This document shows positions 12,272 through 24,059 of a stretch of DNA of 64,000 bases, one piece after another. The number at the start of each line of letters is the position of its first letter. Position 1 is the first letter of the stretch. The DNA comes from Glycine soja (Eukaryota; Streptophyta; Magnoliopsida; Fabales; Fabaceae): assembly GCF_004193775.1 (NCBI RefSeq), contig NC_041004.1, forward strand, positions 34,124,411-34,188,410, read 5' to 3'. A program made the position numbers and the translations under genes. Under the pieces are notes generated by a model, which was not told the DNA's origin, ran no database searches, and was given only the letters and a program-made list of their open reading frames with translations.

Positions 12272-14527
12272 TGTAACATCCCAATTTTTCGTAAATAAAT
12301 TTAAAAAGCTTTTTAGTAAAAAAAAAAAAAAAAAATAAATATAGAGCAAATAATAGGCTGAGTACCCTAGGTATAAATAGTTATGTTAAGTCAGCTGCCT
12401 CCTTTTGACCTCATTTTCGTTTTTCCCCTTCTCCTCTCAAAACCCTTTCTTTTTCCCGCAGCCCACCAAACCAGTCTCAGAAAAACGACGATCTCGAACC
12501 CGTTCACCGTTGGATCGTCGTGAAATTTGAGTATCATGTTCGCAACAAAATTCCGAGCATTCTCACCGTTGGGAATTTCGATATCATGTCTGAACTGAGA
12601 GAAACACCCTTCGCATTGTAGCCTTTTTCTTTCCCGCAGAAACCCAGAGCTGTCTTGGTAAAACTACGATCCCGGTTTCGTTAACCGTTGGATTATTGTG
12701 AAATTTGGATATATTGTTCGAAATGCAATTATGCACGCTTCCACCGTTGGGATTTGCGAGATAATATTCGTGGAAGAAGAAAAAGGAATCACATGAAGAC
12801 AGTATAAGTGGAGGTTTCAATCTCTTCTTCGTCTCTCTGACGTTTGGGAATTCTATCGGAGCAGTCGGAGGAATAACTGAAAGAATTTCAGGGAACCGCT
12901 AAAGATGTTGCTATCCCTGGCTGAAGACACGTGAGTCCGCTCAGAGGTAAGGGATGAGTTATTCACAGTTGTAGATTAGTGAGAACATGTGTAGGGATCC
13001 TTAGAGGATTAAATTGAGATTTTATTTTGAGATGTTTATTAAATTGCAATTTTTCCTTTATGATTATAAATAAAATATTGATGTCCTAATGAAAATTGCT
13101 TGATAAATTGTGTTCTTGATATTTGTATATTTCGACCTATGATTTTGATATAATTGTGTAATATTAGTTAAGGGGTTTTAGTCCTAATGTTGTGATAGTG
13201 TTTTATATAAATTGTTATATTGAGGATATGAAATGATGATTCAAATTGTGAGTATGTGATAAATTGTAGAAGAATATGTTGCTTTGAGATTATAATATTG
13301 TTATTGAGATTGAGTATAAGTGTAAAGTTGAACATGTGTTAATTTGTGAGATACGTGTAAACATGTGATGGTGGATTGTCACACTATGAGAAGTAAAATT
13401 GTGAATGAGTTCTAGTTGTGGATAAGTGTGTAGTTAACACTTGATGTGAAATTACTTGTGTTGTAAGCTATGAATTGTACAATAACCCGACCAGTGTTAT
13501 CTTGAGAAAAGCGTTGATGCGCAGTGTTAAAGAGAAAATGTAGGTTTCCTATTTAGGAGCCAGTGTTAAATCATAGTGCGATTGTGTTGAACGTGTTTAA
13601 AACACGAGTGTAAGGTCGTGGGTATTGTATAATTCATGAGCAGTGTCTGCATGCAAAAATTATTTTAGGGGTTGGACCTGAATCAGGAGGGAGAGGCCCT
13701 GACGGACTCTTCGGAGTGTAGGCCTTGGGGGTCACCGGGTTTGAGTGCTCCTTTAAGCCTATGCTGATCTCATATGGTTGGAGCATTCTCGCAAAACATC
13801 GTGACCCTGACTGGTCTCCCTATGATCTTACTTAGTGAGAGTGACCTGACAAACCCATTGTGTGGTGTGTCTTGTTATGTACTCCTAAGCGCCCCAGGGT
13901 GGTTTTTCACTGACATGGTACCACATTGCATATAGGATTGAGTCTTAGCATAACTATTGCATATGCTTGCTAATTGATGTGTTATTATATCTTGATCGAA
14001 GTGTGGGATTTTTGTGTAATGTGATTGATAATTGAAAAGTGAATTTTGAATGATGAAGTGGTGAAGTTACGTGAGCTATGTTTAAGCAAGTGGTATCTCA
14101 TTTATATAATATGTATATTTAATTGTCTTGTTTCTCTATTAGCTAGGAATGTGATAACTCACTCCCTGTGTGTTGTTGTGTTTGGATCCTGTGATGATCT
14201 TGAACTTGTGTTCGGGGGAGTAGATGAATAGGTGGATGACTATGAAGAACCTCATGCTAGAGGACACGGGAACACCACGCTCTGATAGGATGTGACATTA
14301 GGATATAGGTTCTATATTAATTGTATGAGACTTATATGATTTTCTTTGAGTCGAGATGACTTTATTATTTATTTGGACAAATTTGAATATGATGTAGAAG
14401 AAAGTGAATGTGAGTCTTTTATCCATTTGAAAAGCTTGTATTTAAAAATGTTTTAAAAATATTTTTAATTAATATTTGAATTTTTATTCCTTTATTAATA
14501 TATATGTGAGGGGTAGAGGGTGTCACA
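12272..14527 (+). mobile_element. solo LTR, 2256 bp, with target duplication AATAC
   Basis: It begins TGTAACATCCCAA and ends GGTGTCACA, and is flanked by the perfect 5-bp duplication AATAC (12267-12271 and 14528-14532). No internal region is present, so it is a solo LTR left by recombination between two LTRs. A TATAAATA box lies at 12372-12379. A second member of the family, also solo, is at 40513-43427; both share the start, the end and the interior segment gtgctcctttaagc. The family cannot be named from an LTR alone, though the length suggests a Gypsy-type element. Confidence 0.93.
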
Positions 14528-15068
14528 AATACAATATCTCAAACCACCACACCCAACTCTTCGTGCAACGAGGCTGGTGTTACATCTGTGAACAATGTCA
14601 CCACAACGACCTTTGGGTTCTCAAAAGTTCAAAAACTCACAAACTCACTCACAAGTAAGGTAGCGCAAGAAGTTTTGGTGTGAAGGTGTCAAGGTGTTGC
14701 GAAACCTAGTGTCACTCAGAAACTCACTCACGAGGAAGCTAGTGCAGGAAGTTTTCGTTCAAACTCACGAAAAAACAAGTGAGGAAACTAGCATATGACA
14801 ACTTTTATAACATATGGTTCACACGATGCAAATTCAAACCCATCTTTGTATTTAGTGATTTCAACGACGGTATTTAGGATACACTGTCTTAGTCAATTTT
14901 TTGATAATTACAAAAATGTCCCTGTCTAGCATACGAAAACGGTGCCAAATGAAAACATCATTGAATATGTAAAATATTTACTAAAATGCCACCGCTCCTA
15001 ATACAAAGACGGTCGTGTTGCGACCGAACTTTGAAAGTGCATCGTAAAAAACATTCATTTTAGTAGTG

Positions 15069-16463
15069 CTCTCACAGATCATGTGCCCTTCATTCAGATG
15101 TCTCTTAATATATTTTTTCAACCCTGTTATGCATCGATCTTATCCAATTTAGCTTTCAACCTGGTTATGAGATGCATAAGTTTGAAAGAAGGAAAGATAT
15201 CCCCAAGATCTTAAATAATGACAAGATCTTAAGTAATTACTTCTATTTACATTATTTAAGAGTGATATTATTTTCTTTTCTCCTATTGTATGTTATAATT
15301 GCATTTCATATAACTTGGAAACAAAAATTTGCGTTGATTTTTTAACGACAACCTTTTTCTTTTCTTTACCGGTGTTTATTCATTAATTAATACGCATTTG
15401 TATGCACGAAACAACCATCACATCATATAATAAATCTCTCAATTTTATCTATTTTTTTATTACATTATAAATTTTATATCTCTAGAGGACAAATAGCATA
15501 TGCATGCTCAATCATTTTTGTGTTAAGAATATGCAAGTGCATTAATAACGCAGCTCCCTAGTATTTGCACGTGCCTTTCTGCCACAATTTTTTCTTCTTT
15601 CTTCTCTTAATTAATGAAGGCAAGTGTGACCTAGCTGGCTATAGTACTAGACTACTAGTGCGTAGCATGATAACAACTCACGATTCGTTGCATTTAGTTG
15701 CCTTGATGATGACATTACTTACATTCTATTAACACACTGTTTATTCATTAATTAATACACATGTGTATGCACGAAACAACCATCACATCACATATTCATA
15801 TAATAAAATTTTCAATTTTATCTATTTTTTATTACATTATAAATTTTATCTCTCTAGATGATAAATAGCATATGAATGTTCATGTAATGTTTTTCATGAA
15901 AATATATCAGCATCAAGGTACTTTCATAATAACATTAATCATTCTTTATATATTAAATAGTACTGTAAATATTTGTATAAAAAATAAAACTTGTTTTTTT
16001 ATAATTGATTGAACAAGAATGTTTCTTTCAAACATAGAAGGGAATGTTTGCGCAGATTCACTCGCCAATGCAAGTATAGGGATGTTAAGAAAAATTAGTT
16101 CTTAAAAAATAATTATAACTAGTTGTATAAAAGCTAGTTATATAAAAGTAGGTAACTAATTTTAGTCATGGATATTTCAAATAACTTATTTTTTATTTAA
16201 AAAATAGTTATAGTTATAAAATTATAACTAATTTTATAAAAATGAGTATTTTAAATAACTTATTTTTATTAATTATATAATTGGTTTTAGATATAACTTG
16301 TTATATAATTAGTTATATATCTATATTTTAAAATCAATAACTAGTTATATCAAATTATATATACTCATATTTTAAAAATTAGTTATGATTATAGTGATAA
16401 TATTTACTTATAATCTAATTATTTATTAGATATGATTATAGGTAGGTAGATATTCAAATCATG
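15069..16463. other. gene-free stretch with local duplication
   Basis: No gene is seen. It holds an imperfect duplication (listed separately) and, at 16100-16440, an AT-rich patch with many variants of aactagttatataa. The part around 15665-15775 resembles the flanking segments near 2410-2480 and 28990-29090, which suggests that a DUF247-type duplication unit once extended here. Confidence 0.5.
15360..15885. repeat. duplicated segment of about 150 bp
   Basis: The stretch from about 15370 to 15510 (ttcattaattaatacgcatt ... aaatagcatatg) reappears from about 15740 to 15880 with small differences, including shared tgtatgcacgaaacaaccat. The copies are about 367 bases apart. It is non-coding. Confidence 0.75.
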
Positions 16464-16926
16464 TGTAAAAATTCTTAAGAAATTTCTTAGATTATCAATT
16501 ATAGAAAATAATAGGATCTTGAAACCTATGATTCTCACAAACAATCAATAAACAATAGATAATGATGTGTACCTTTCTCCATAGGAAGACTTGTACCTTT
16601 CTCTATAAGAACTTCTCTCCGGTGCACTTTGATTTCCTTGAAAGATGAGAGAAATAAGATTTCATTTCCTTTGACCTTTCTTTCTGCCTCTCTCCATTCG
16701 TGATGGCTATGAGTGAGAAAAAACACTTTTATGCCAGGAAGGAGACCTTATTTCACGTTAGTGGGTATTAAACTCCTTTTATAACCACTACTCTCATCAA
16801 GTAGCAGTTAGCTCTAGAAACTTCTCCTATTAAGTTCAATTACAATCTAGCCCTGAATCATTAATTATTTACTTATTAGTCCCTATATAAGTCACATGCC
16901 TTTCACATGAGACATTCATTCTAACA
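16464..16926 (-). repeat. 3' LTR of the full-length Copia element
   Basis: 463 bp, paired with 22534-22987. Immediately inside it, the minus strand reads CAAGTGGTAGAA, a short polypurine tract where plus-strand priming would occur. Confidence 0.92.
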
Positions 16927-17429
16927 TTCTACCACTTGACTCATGTGACAATAATAAACATTATGGACTAAATAAATAAATAGATTAACTAACATAATGC
17001 ACATTAAAAATTGATTAAATTGTTCTATACATTGGGTACATCATAATTTCATGATTAAGAATAGGAACCAATTCGAGTCATGACGGTTGTACATCATCTA
17101 ATTGACATAATCCCTTCCATGTACTACAAATTAGTCTTCTCCTTAATATGACCATTAGTTAGGAGTACATAATTGGTCCAACATAATGTCTTTCATTCAA
17201 GACAAAACATGTTAACATTACTATAACACAAACATGCATGCAAACATAGAAAACAGGTAATCAGAAACATATCATAATTGAGCTCAGAGTGTCACTAAAA
17301 TGCATAAGATAAATTACACTTAATGATCATCAATAACAATAATGTCCATACTTTCAACATGTTCTATAATGTCTTGAGCGGTAATCCCTTATTCAAAGGG
17401 TCAACTATCATAAGGTTTGTGCTAATTTA

Positions 17430-20330
17430 TTTTATTGACACTCTTTGTTTCTGAACTTCTTCCTTCACGAAAAAGTATTTCAACTCCATATGCTTAGCAC
17501 CCTTAGAGTACTTGTCGTTCTAACAAAATACTGTTGCGGAGTTATCACAATATATTTTCAGCGGCCTAGCAATACTGTCGATAATTCCAAGCCCCAAAAT
17601 AAAGTTTTGCAGTCAATTAGCCTAAATTGTAGCCTCAAAACATACTACAAATTTAGCTTTCAGATGCAACAACAACTGATGCATACAAAATTACTTTCAT
17701 TTGTTTTCGTTCCATATCATTTCTAGGACATTGTGCAAGACTAACTTTGTCTCATTTCTAAATTAGAATAGGTGATGTTAAACACCTTTCCATCTTGAAT
17801 CTCTCTAGTACTTTATTGATATATGTTTTCTGAGATAAGCCTAACAATCCTTGTGATCTATTACTAAATATTTTTATCCTTATCACATAGTTTACCTCAC
17901 CCATATCTTTCACTTCAAAGTTTCTAGAGAGAAATTTATTAGTCTCATGAAGAAGACCAAGATCGTTAGTTGCAAGCAAGATATCATCAATATACAGAAT
18001 TAGAAAATAACTTTACTCCCACTGACCTTCAAATACATACACTGATAAACAGTATTTGCCTTAAATGTAAAGGAAACAATGATATCATTAAACCTCAAAT
18101 ACCATTGGCGGAAAACTTGCTTTAAGATTGTATATTGATTTCTTTAGTTTGCACACCATGTGTTCCTTTCCTTCAACTGAAAACCCCATTGGTTGGTCCA
18201 TATAAACATTCTCCTCTAAATCTCCATTTAGAAATGCAGTTTTCACATCCATCTGATGTAGCTCCAAGTCATAATGGGCTACTAATGTCATGATAATTCT
18301 GAAAGAATCCTTCCGTGAGATCGGTGAAAACATCTCTTTATAATCAATGTCATCTTTCTGAGTAAATCCCTCAGCAACAAGTCTAGCCTTGTAACGTTCA
18401 AGGTTGCCATGAGAGTCACGTTTAGTTTTGAAGACCCACTTACAACCAACTCTCTTACAACCCTTTGGTAATTCTACAAGGTCCCAAACACCATTATGTT
18501 CCATGAAATTTATCTCTTCTTTCATGACATTTAACTACTTCTCAGAATTATCACAACTTATAGCTTGTGAAAACAAAATTGGGTCATTATCATTAATGCT
18601 TAAGTTTGTTTCTATTTCATGTAGGTATACCACATAATCATTTGAAATTGCTAGTCTCCTTTCTCTTTGAGACCTCCTTAATGCTACTTCTTGTGATTCT
18701 TCCATAATAGGTTCATTATGCATCATGGGTTCATTATTGTGTTGCTCCTCTTCATTAATTTTGTAACAATAACTAAAAGAAACAATCACCTTACTACTAG
18801 AGGCACAAGCTAAAAGGACTTGCACTCTAACTTCTTTAATTTCCACTTCTCGTGGAACTGTACTCTCACTGATTTCATCATTTTCAATGAACCTTGCATT
18901 TCCAGTTTCGACAATTCTCATACTATGATTAGGACAATAAAACATATATCCCTTTTCTTTTTCTGGATAACCAATTAAATATTCGCTGATTGTTCTTGCA
19001 TCCAATTTTCTTTCTTGTGGATTATAAATCCTTATTTATGTCTGCCAACCCCAAACATGCAGGTGCCTTATACTAGGTGTCCTATTTGTCCACAGTTCAA
19101 AGGTGTCTTTGGAACTGCCTTACTAGGAACCCTATTCAACAAATACATGGCAGTTTTCAAGACATACATCCACAAAGATACGGGTAAAGTCAAATTGATT
19201 AACATACTCCTAATCATATCCATTAAAGTTCTATTACGCATTTTTGATACACCATTTTGTTGTGGTGTACCGGGCATTGTGTATTGCGCACAAATGCCAC
19301 ATTTCTAAAGAAGCTTAGCAAATGGACCTGGGTGTTGCCCAATTTCATCATATCTTTCGTAATACTCACCACCTCTATCATATCTAATAATTTTCACATT
19401 TCTGTCTAATTGCCTTTTTACTTCATTCTAGTAAATTTCTAAGGCATCCATTGCCTGAGAAATCTTAGGCAGTAAGTAGACATAACCCTAACGTGAATAA
19501 TCATCAATAATGGTGATAAAATATCATTCCTTTCTAAAAGAACTAACATCAAAAGGTCCACAAATATCAGTATGCACAATTTCAAGAAGTTGAGTGTTTC
19601 TTGTAGCTCATTTCTTTGTATGTTTTGCTTATTTTCCCTTAATACAACCCACACAAATATTTAGATCCGTAAAATCTAAATAAGGAAGAATTTAATTCTT
19701 TATTAATCTTTCCATCCTTTCTCTAGAAATGTGACCTAAACGTTTATGCCACAAGAAAGCAGATCGTTTGTTCACTAAACTATGTTTAGTGCCAACATTA
19801 TGATGCAGAGTTAAAACAGTTTCAACATACAAACTGTCTATTTTTAATTTATATAAACCATCACAAGAACATCAGTACCAATGAGATGATTATGCTTAAA
19901 TAAATTGAAACATCCATTACCAAAATTAAAAGAGTATCCAGTAACATCAAGTTTAGATAATGAAACTAATTTCCTAGATAAACTAGGTACATAAGGAGTT
20001 TCCAGTAAATCTAAATGATTCCCAGTGTCGAGTTTTAAACAATAAGTCTCAACTGTTTCCACTGGAGCTTTCACTCCATTCCCCATGAAAATGAACTTCT
20101 TATTTGGGCTTATGGTTTGGATTGTAAGGAATCTCTGCATAATGTTAGAAACATGAGTCATACATCCAGAATTAATCCATCATGTAACATGGAAAACTTC
20201 AGTTAAGTTTGATTCAAAACATATATGAGCATTAAGCTCACTTTTCTTTTCGAACCAAGACTTGCACTTTAGGTAATCCTTCTGGAAATGTCCTAATTTC
20301 CTACAAAATTGACAATTATTTCCCTTTGAT
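17430..20330 (-). pseudogene. Copia pol remnant (zinc knuckle, protease, integrase, reverse transcriptase)
   Basis: Descending coordinates: a zinc-knuckle-like CQFCRKLGHFQKDY near 20310-20270, whose final cysteine position reads tyrosine; a protease active-site region WINSGCMTHVSN near 20185-20150, where the usual DSGA reads NSGC; GAG-pre-integrase (about 19790-19640); integrase with DICGPF and IIDDYSR (19600-19500) and TPQQNGVSKMRNRT (19277-19200), where the usual AER glutamate reads lysine; and reverse transcriptase (18525-18088 and 17979-17758) with a YIDD box near 17990. RNase H is barely recognisable. There are many stops. Loss of the protease Asp and the integrase Glu, on top of the frame breaks, shows long decay. 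Confidence 0.88.
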
Positions 20331-20399
20331 ACCTTCCTTTGGATTTGCAAAGAGTATTGATTTTTAATTACCCTCTGCCTTTATCATGCTTCTTCATAA

Positions 20400-20970
20400 A
20401 TTTCTTTCCAGCTCTTTGATTTCCTTGGTGGCTTACATAATGGACTGAGTGACTTCCTTGATTCTTAAGCCTCGTTTCTTCCTGAACTAACATATTGTGT
20501 AATTCATGCACATTCCATTTATCTTTCATGGTATTATAGTTCATTTAGAACAGGATAAACTCAGACGACAATGAGTTTAGAATAAACTGAACAAGAAAGT
20601 TCTCATTCACAACCATTATATTCCCAAGATCTTAAGTCTTGCTGTAATGTTTGTCATCTCAATGACATGTTCATACATAGTACGTGAACCATCAAACTTC
20701 ATGGTGGCCAATGTACTCATTAATGTCCCAACAACAGACTTATCAGCTGTTTGAGAACGCTCTCCCACTAATCACATAAACTTTTTAGCGCTTTCAATTT
20801 TAGGGAAAGTTGTCTTAATACTGTTTGCAACAATCATTCTCATTTACATTAGGCTGAGTCTATCCGATCTTTCCCAATCTTTATAGTGGGTTTCTCTTCA
20901 TTGCTACTAGCATCAATAATAGTAACAAACTTCTCTTCCAACATAGCAAGATCATGATCCAAAACACTAA
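20400..20970 (-). pseudogene. Copia gag remnant
   Basis: Minus-strand translation gives DWERSDRLSLM, then MIVANSIKTTFPKIESAKKF, then VGTLMSTLATMKFDGSRTMY and HVIEMTNITARLK, typical of the UBN2-type capsid region of plant Copia elements. Several in-frame stops interrupt it. It lies upstream of the zinc knuckle and protease, as expected. Confidence 0.75.
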
Positions 20971-21436
20971 GGTGAAATTGGATTTGCTCATTTCTGTCAA
21001 AGAAATTAAGCCCATTAAAATTGGCACAGATGATATATAAGACTCCAATGAATTTAAAACATGTATTACATAATAAAATTCACATAAGTGTTTTGAGACA
21101 TAAAATACATGTCATACATATAATTCATTCAAATAACGGTCAACGTATATTGATGTTCTCCTTTGGGTGATACACCAACACATAACATACAAACATAATG
21201 ATTCTAATAAAAATTCTTAACATTATTTGGCAATTAAATATGCACCAATTAGTAGTATCTATTTCCTTTAGGCATATAAATAAAACTAATGATACACACA
21301 AATCGCCTACAATTATATTCATTAATTATAAGAACAACTAATCAACCTTTGGGCGATCCATAAATGCCTTATAACAATGAATTTCAATTACCCATAAACC
21401 AATAATCATATAATTTAGCATCCATTATTCTATGAG

Positions 21437-21727
21437 TAATTGAAATAATCATTAATTTGGAATTAAATAACCTTACAAATTTGACCACTTTGGTGACTAA
21501 CAAATTTAACATATATTTAATTCCAACCAAGTATAATTGAAATAATCATTAATTTGGAATTAAATAACCTTACAAATTTGACCACTTTGGTGACTAACAA
21601 ATTCAACATACATTTAATTCCAATCAAGTATAATTGAAATATTCACTAATTTGGAATTAAATAACCTTACAAATTTGGTCACTTTGGTTACTAACAAATT
21701 CAACATACATTTAATTCCAACCAAATA
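21437..21727. repeat. 97-bp tandem repeat, three copies, in the Copia 5' region
   Basis: Units start at 21437, 21534 and 21631, each beginning taattgaaat and containing ggaattaaataaccttacaa. They lie between the primer binding site and gag of the Copia element and enlarge its untranslated leader. Confidence 0.88.
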
Positions 21728-22518
21728 TATATGGCCTGCACATACTTATTGCTATTGGCACTTTATAACTATTTTATTAATTTCATTCCATGCCATAAAA
21801 TAATATTTGCATTTATTTGTATTTTGCATTCAAACACGTTCAAGCAAATATATAGCATATGCATATATTTACTGTTACCAATAATTTCAAAACATTCACA
21901 TTAATTTAATTAAAGAACATGAACTTTCAATCCTTTAATCACGTTTAATAATCATTTTCGGGGGAAAATGGCAAGTGAAATTGGAAATAGCAAACATAAG
22001 GTTGCAAATAGCAATTTCCAACATTTCCTATTCTTCCCTACAAATGTACCTGCACCGCAGCTTTTCAAAGAAGGAATGAAGAGGACCGGCGCATTCTCAA
22101 AAACATGAAACTTACTTTCTCCATAGAAATTAAAATTTGAAGGGATTGCCTTTTCAAAACATTGAAATTAAAAGCAACAGTACGTACGCCACACAACTTT
22201 TCAAATAATCTTTCTCCAAAACATAATTGCAATATTTTATTATTATTATAATACATAATTGTGATCTTCACTTCCAAACATGAATTTGAAGTACAACAAA
22301 AGGTCATTCTTGACTTTCTTTCTCCAAATTAGAATTTAACAATAATAAAATATTGTCAATAAAACAATACATGCAACGGAAAATAAAATCCCTAAATTTC
22401 ATAAATAAGGTTGATACATAATTGGGAGAAATTAAATTATCTCTAAATTTCATAATTAGGGTTCATGCAGTTAGGAAAAATTAAATCATTCTTGGAGAAT
22501 TATAAATTTCATAACACA

Positions 22519-22530
22519 TGCTCTGATACC
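22519..22530 (-). other. primer binding site (initiator tRNA-Met type)
   Basis: On the minus strand this reads TGGTATCAGAGC, the classic Copia primer binding site matching the 3' end of initiator tRNA-Met. It sits three bases inside the LTR at 22534-22987 and fixes the orientation of the element. Confidence 0.93.
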
Positions 22531-22533
22531 ACA

Positions 22534-22987
22534 TGTAAAAATTCTTAAGGGGTTTCCTAGACTATCAATTATAGGAAACAATAGGATTTTGAAACCTATG
22601 ATTCGCACAAACAATCAATAAACAATAGATAATGATGTGTACTTTTCTCCATATGAAGACTTATACCTTTCTACATAGGAACTTTTCTCCGGTGCACCTT
22701 GATTCTTGAAAGAGGAGAGAAATAAGATTTCACTTCGTTTGACCTTTCTTTCTGTCTCTCTTCATTCGTGATGACTATGAGTGAGAGAACACTTTTATGT
22801 CAAGAAGGGGATCTTATTTCACGTTAATGGGTATTAAACTCCTTTTATAACCATTATTTCCATCAAATATAGCTCTAGAAACTTCTTCTATTAAGCCTAA
22901 TTACAATTTAACCCTTAATAATTAATTATTTACTTATTAGTCTCTACATAAGTCACATGTCTTTCACATGAGACATTAATTCTAACA
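22534..22987 (-). repeat. 5' LTR of the full-length Copia element
   Basis: 454 bp, paired with 16464-16926. Substitutions and small indels distinguish the two, for example a loss in the catcaaatatagctc region. Confidence 0.93.
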
Positions 22988-23914
22988 TCATGAACATCTC
23001 TGCCAAGTATGATTCTACGAAGACACATTTTTTGGACTGATTTCAGTGTTCTTATTAACTAACTTTGTTGATTTTAGTTGATAATTTGAGAGTTATTCAT
23101 ATTAGAGCTTAGTTTATTTTTATCGGTTGGTAAAGTGAAGAAAAAATGAGAATGCATAAAAATTAAATAAATATAAGAGAAAATGGAAAACAAAAATAAT
23201 TTTAAAAAAAACTTTTGTCTTTCTTTCCTTTTTTTTTAATCCAACCAAATTAAAAAAATTTGCATGAGTATTTATGTTTTCTCTCCTCTATTTTTCTCTT
23301 CAGTATACTGTAGTTCAAAGATATTATAAGTGAACACAACTTTCAACTTACTGTTGACAATGATAAAACAAAATTATTTATAACAATACTATTCTTATAG
23401 TATGACTTATCTTTTATATATATATATACAAAAGTATGACGCATATTATTATCACAAATAATTTTATTTTATTAAATATCCTATCATAATAGAAATTTTG
23501 CTCTATTAATTTAATTTATGACGCACCTGAAAATGTATATCTAACTAACACTATGTAAAGATCTTTAAGTTCTATGACAGCACCTTTAAGTTAATATAGA
23601 AATATGCACTATTAATCATCTATTATGAGATTTTTACATGGAATAAGCAGTAAGACAATTCTCAAAAGATATATAGATAACTTTTTCTAAGTTATTCACC
23701 CGTTATTTTTATTTTATGAAAGTTAACAATTAAAATGCATGTATGCTGTTAATATGAAATATAATGCTACGAAATATTAAAACCCCATTGCCGTTGGTTA
23801 GGCCAAAACCGAAATATCTGTTACACTCTCATTTAACTAATCATTAATTATGTGCATAATATCTTTTACAAAAATAATATTTAATATTTAATTTGGACAC
23901 ATGACTATTATATT
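22988..23914. other. gene-free AT-rich stretch
   Basis: No gene is recognised. A patch near 23395-23500 (acaaaagtatgacg, then attaaatatcctatca) faintly resembles part of the duplicated block at 33600-33690 and 58215-58290. Confidence 0.45.
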
Positions 23915-24059
23915 GGTTTTTTTCCCGTAAATATACTCTCTATTCATCACTTTATAATTTAATTATCAATCTATATTATTTTGTATTTGTGTTTTAATTC
24001 ACTCCAGCTTTAATTCACGTAAAACATGCGAGATCTAACAGCTGCAAAACTCAAATGAA

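Larger units (their letters stand above)
10490..15068. mobile_element. non-autonomous CACTA (En/Spm-like) transposon with target duplication CTC
   Basis: The left end reads CACTACTGTAAAAAAGTG and the right end, on the minus strand, CACTACTAAAATGAATG. The three bases CTC flank both ends (10487-10489 and 15069-15071), as expected for CACTA insertion. The subterminal regions hold many copies of the motif AAAGACGGTG in both orientations. No transposase is present; without the nested solo LTR the element is about 2.3 kb, so it would need a transposase supplied elsewhere. It carries fragments that look like host exons (11735-11990). Confidence 0.88.
16464..22987 (-). mobile_element. full-length Ty1/Copia retrotransposon with target duplication TCATG
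   Basis: Two LTRs (16464-16926 and 22534-22987) begin TGTAAAAATTCTTAAG and end TTCTAACA on the plus strand. The perfect 5-bp duplication TCATG flanks the element (16459-16463 and 22988-22992). The primer binding site lies just inside the right LTR, which makes that one the 5' LTR and the element minus-strand. Internal order is gag, protease, integrase, reverse transcriptase. Many stops and altered catalytic residues show it is dead. The LTRs differ at many positions, so the insertion is not recent. Confidence 0.95.
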
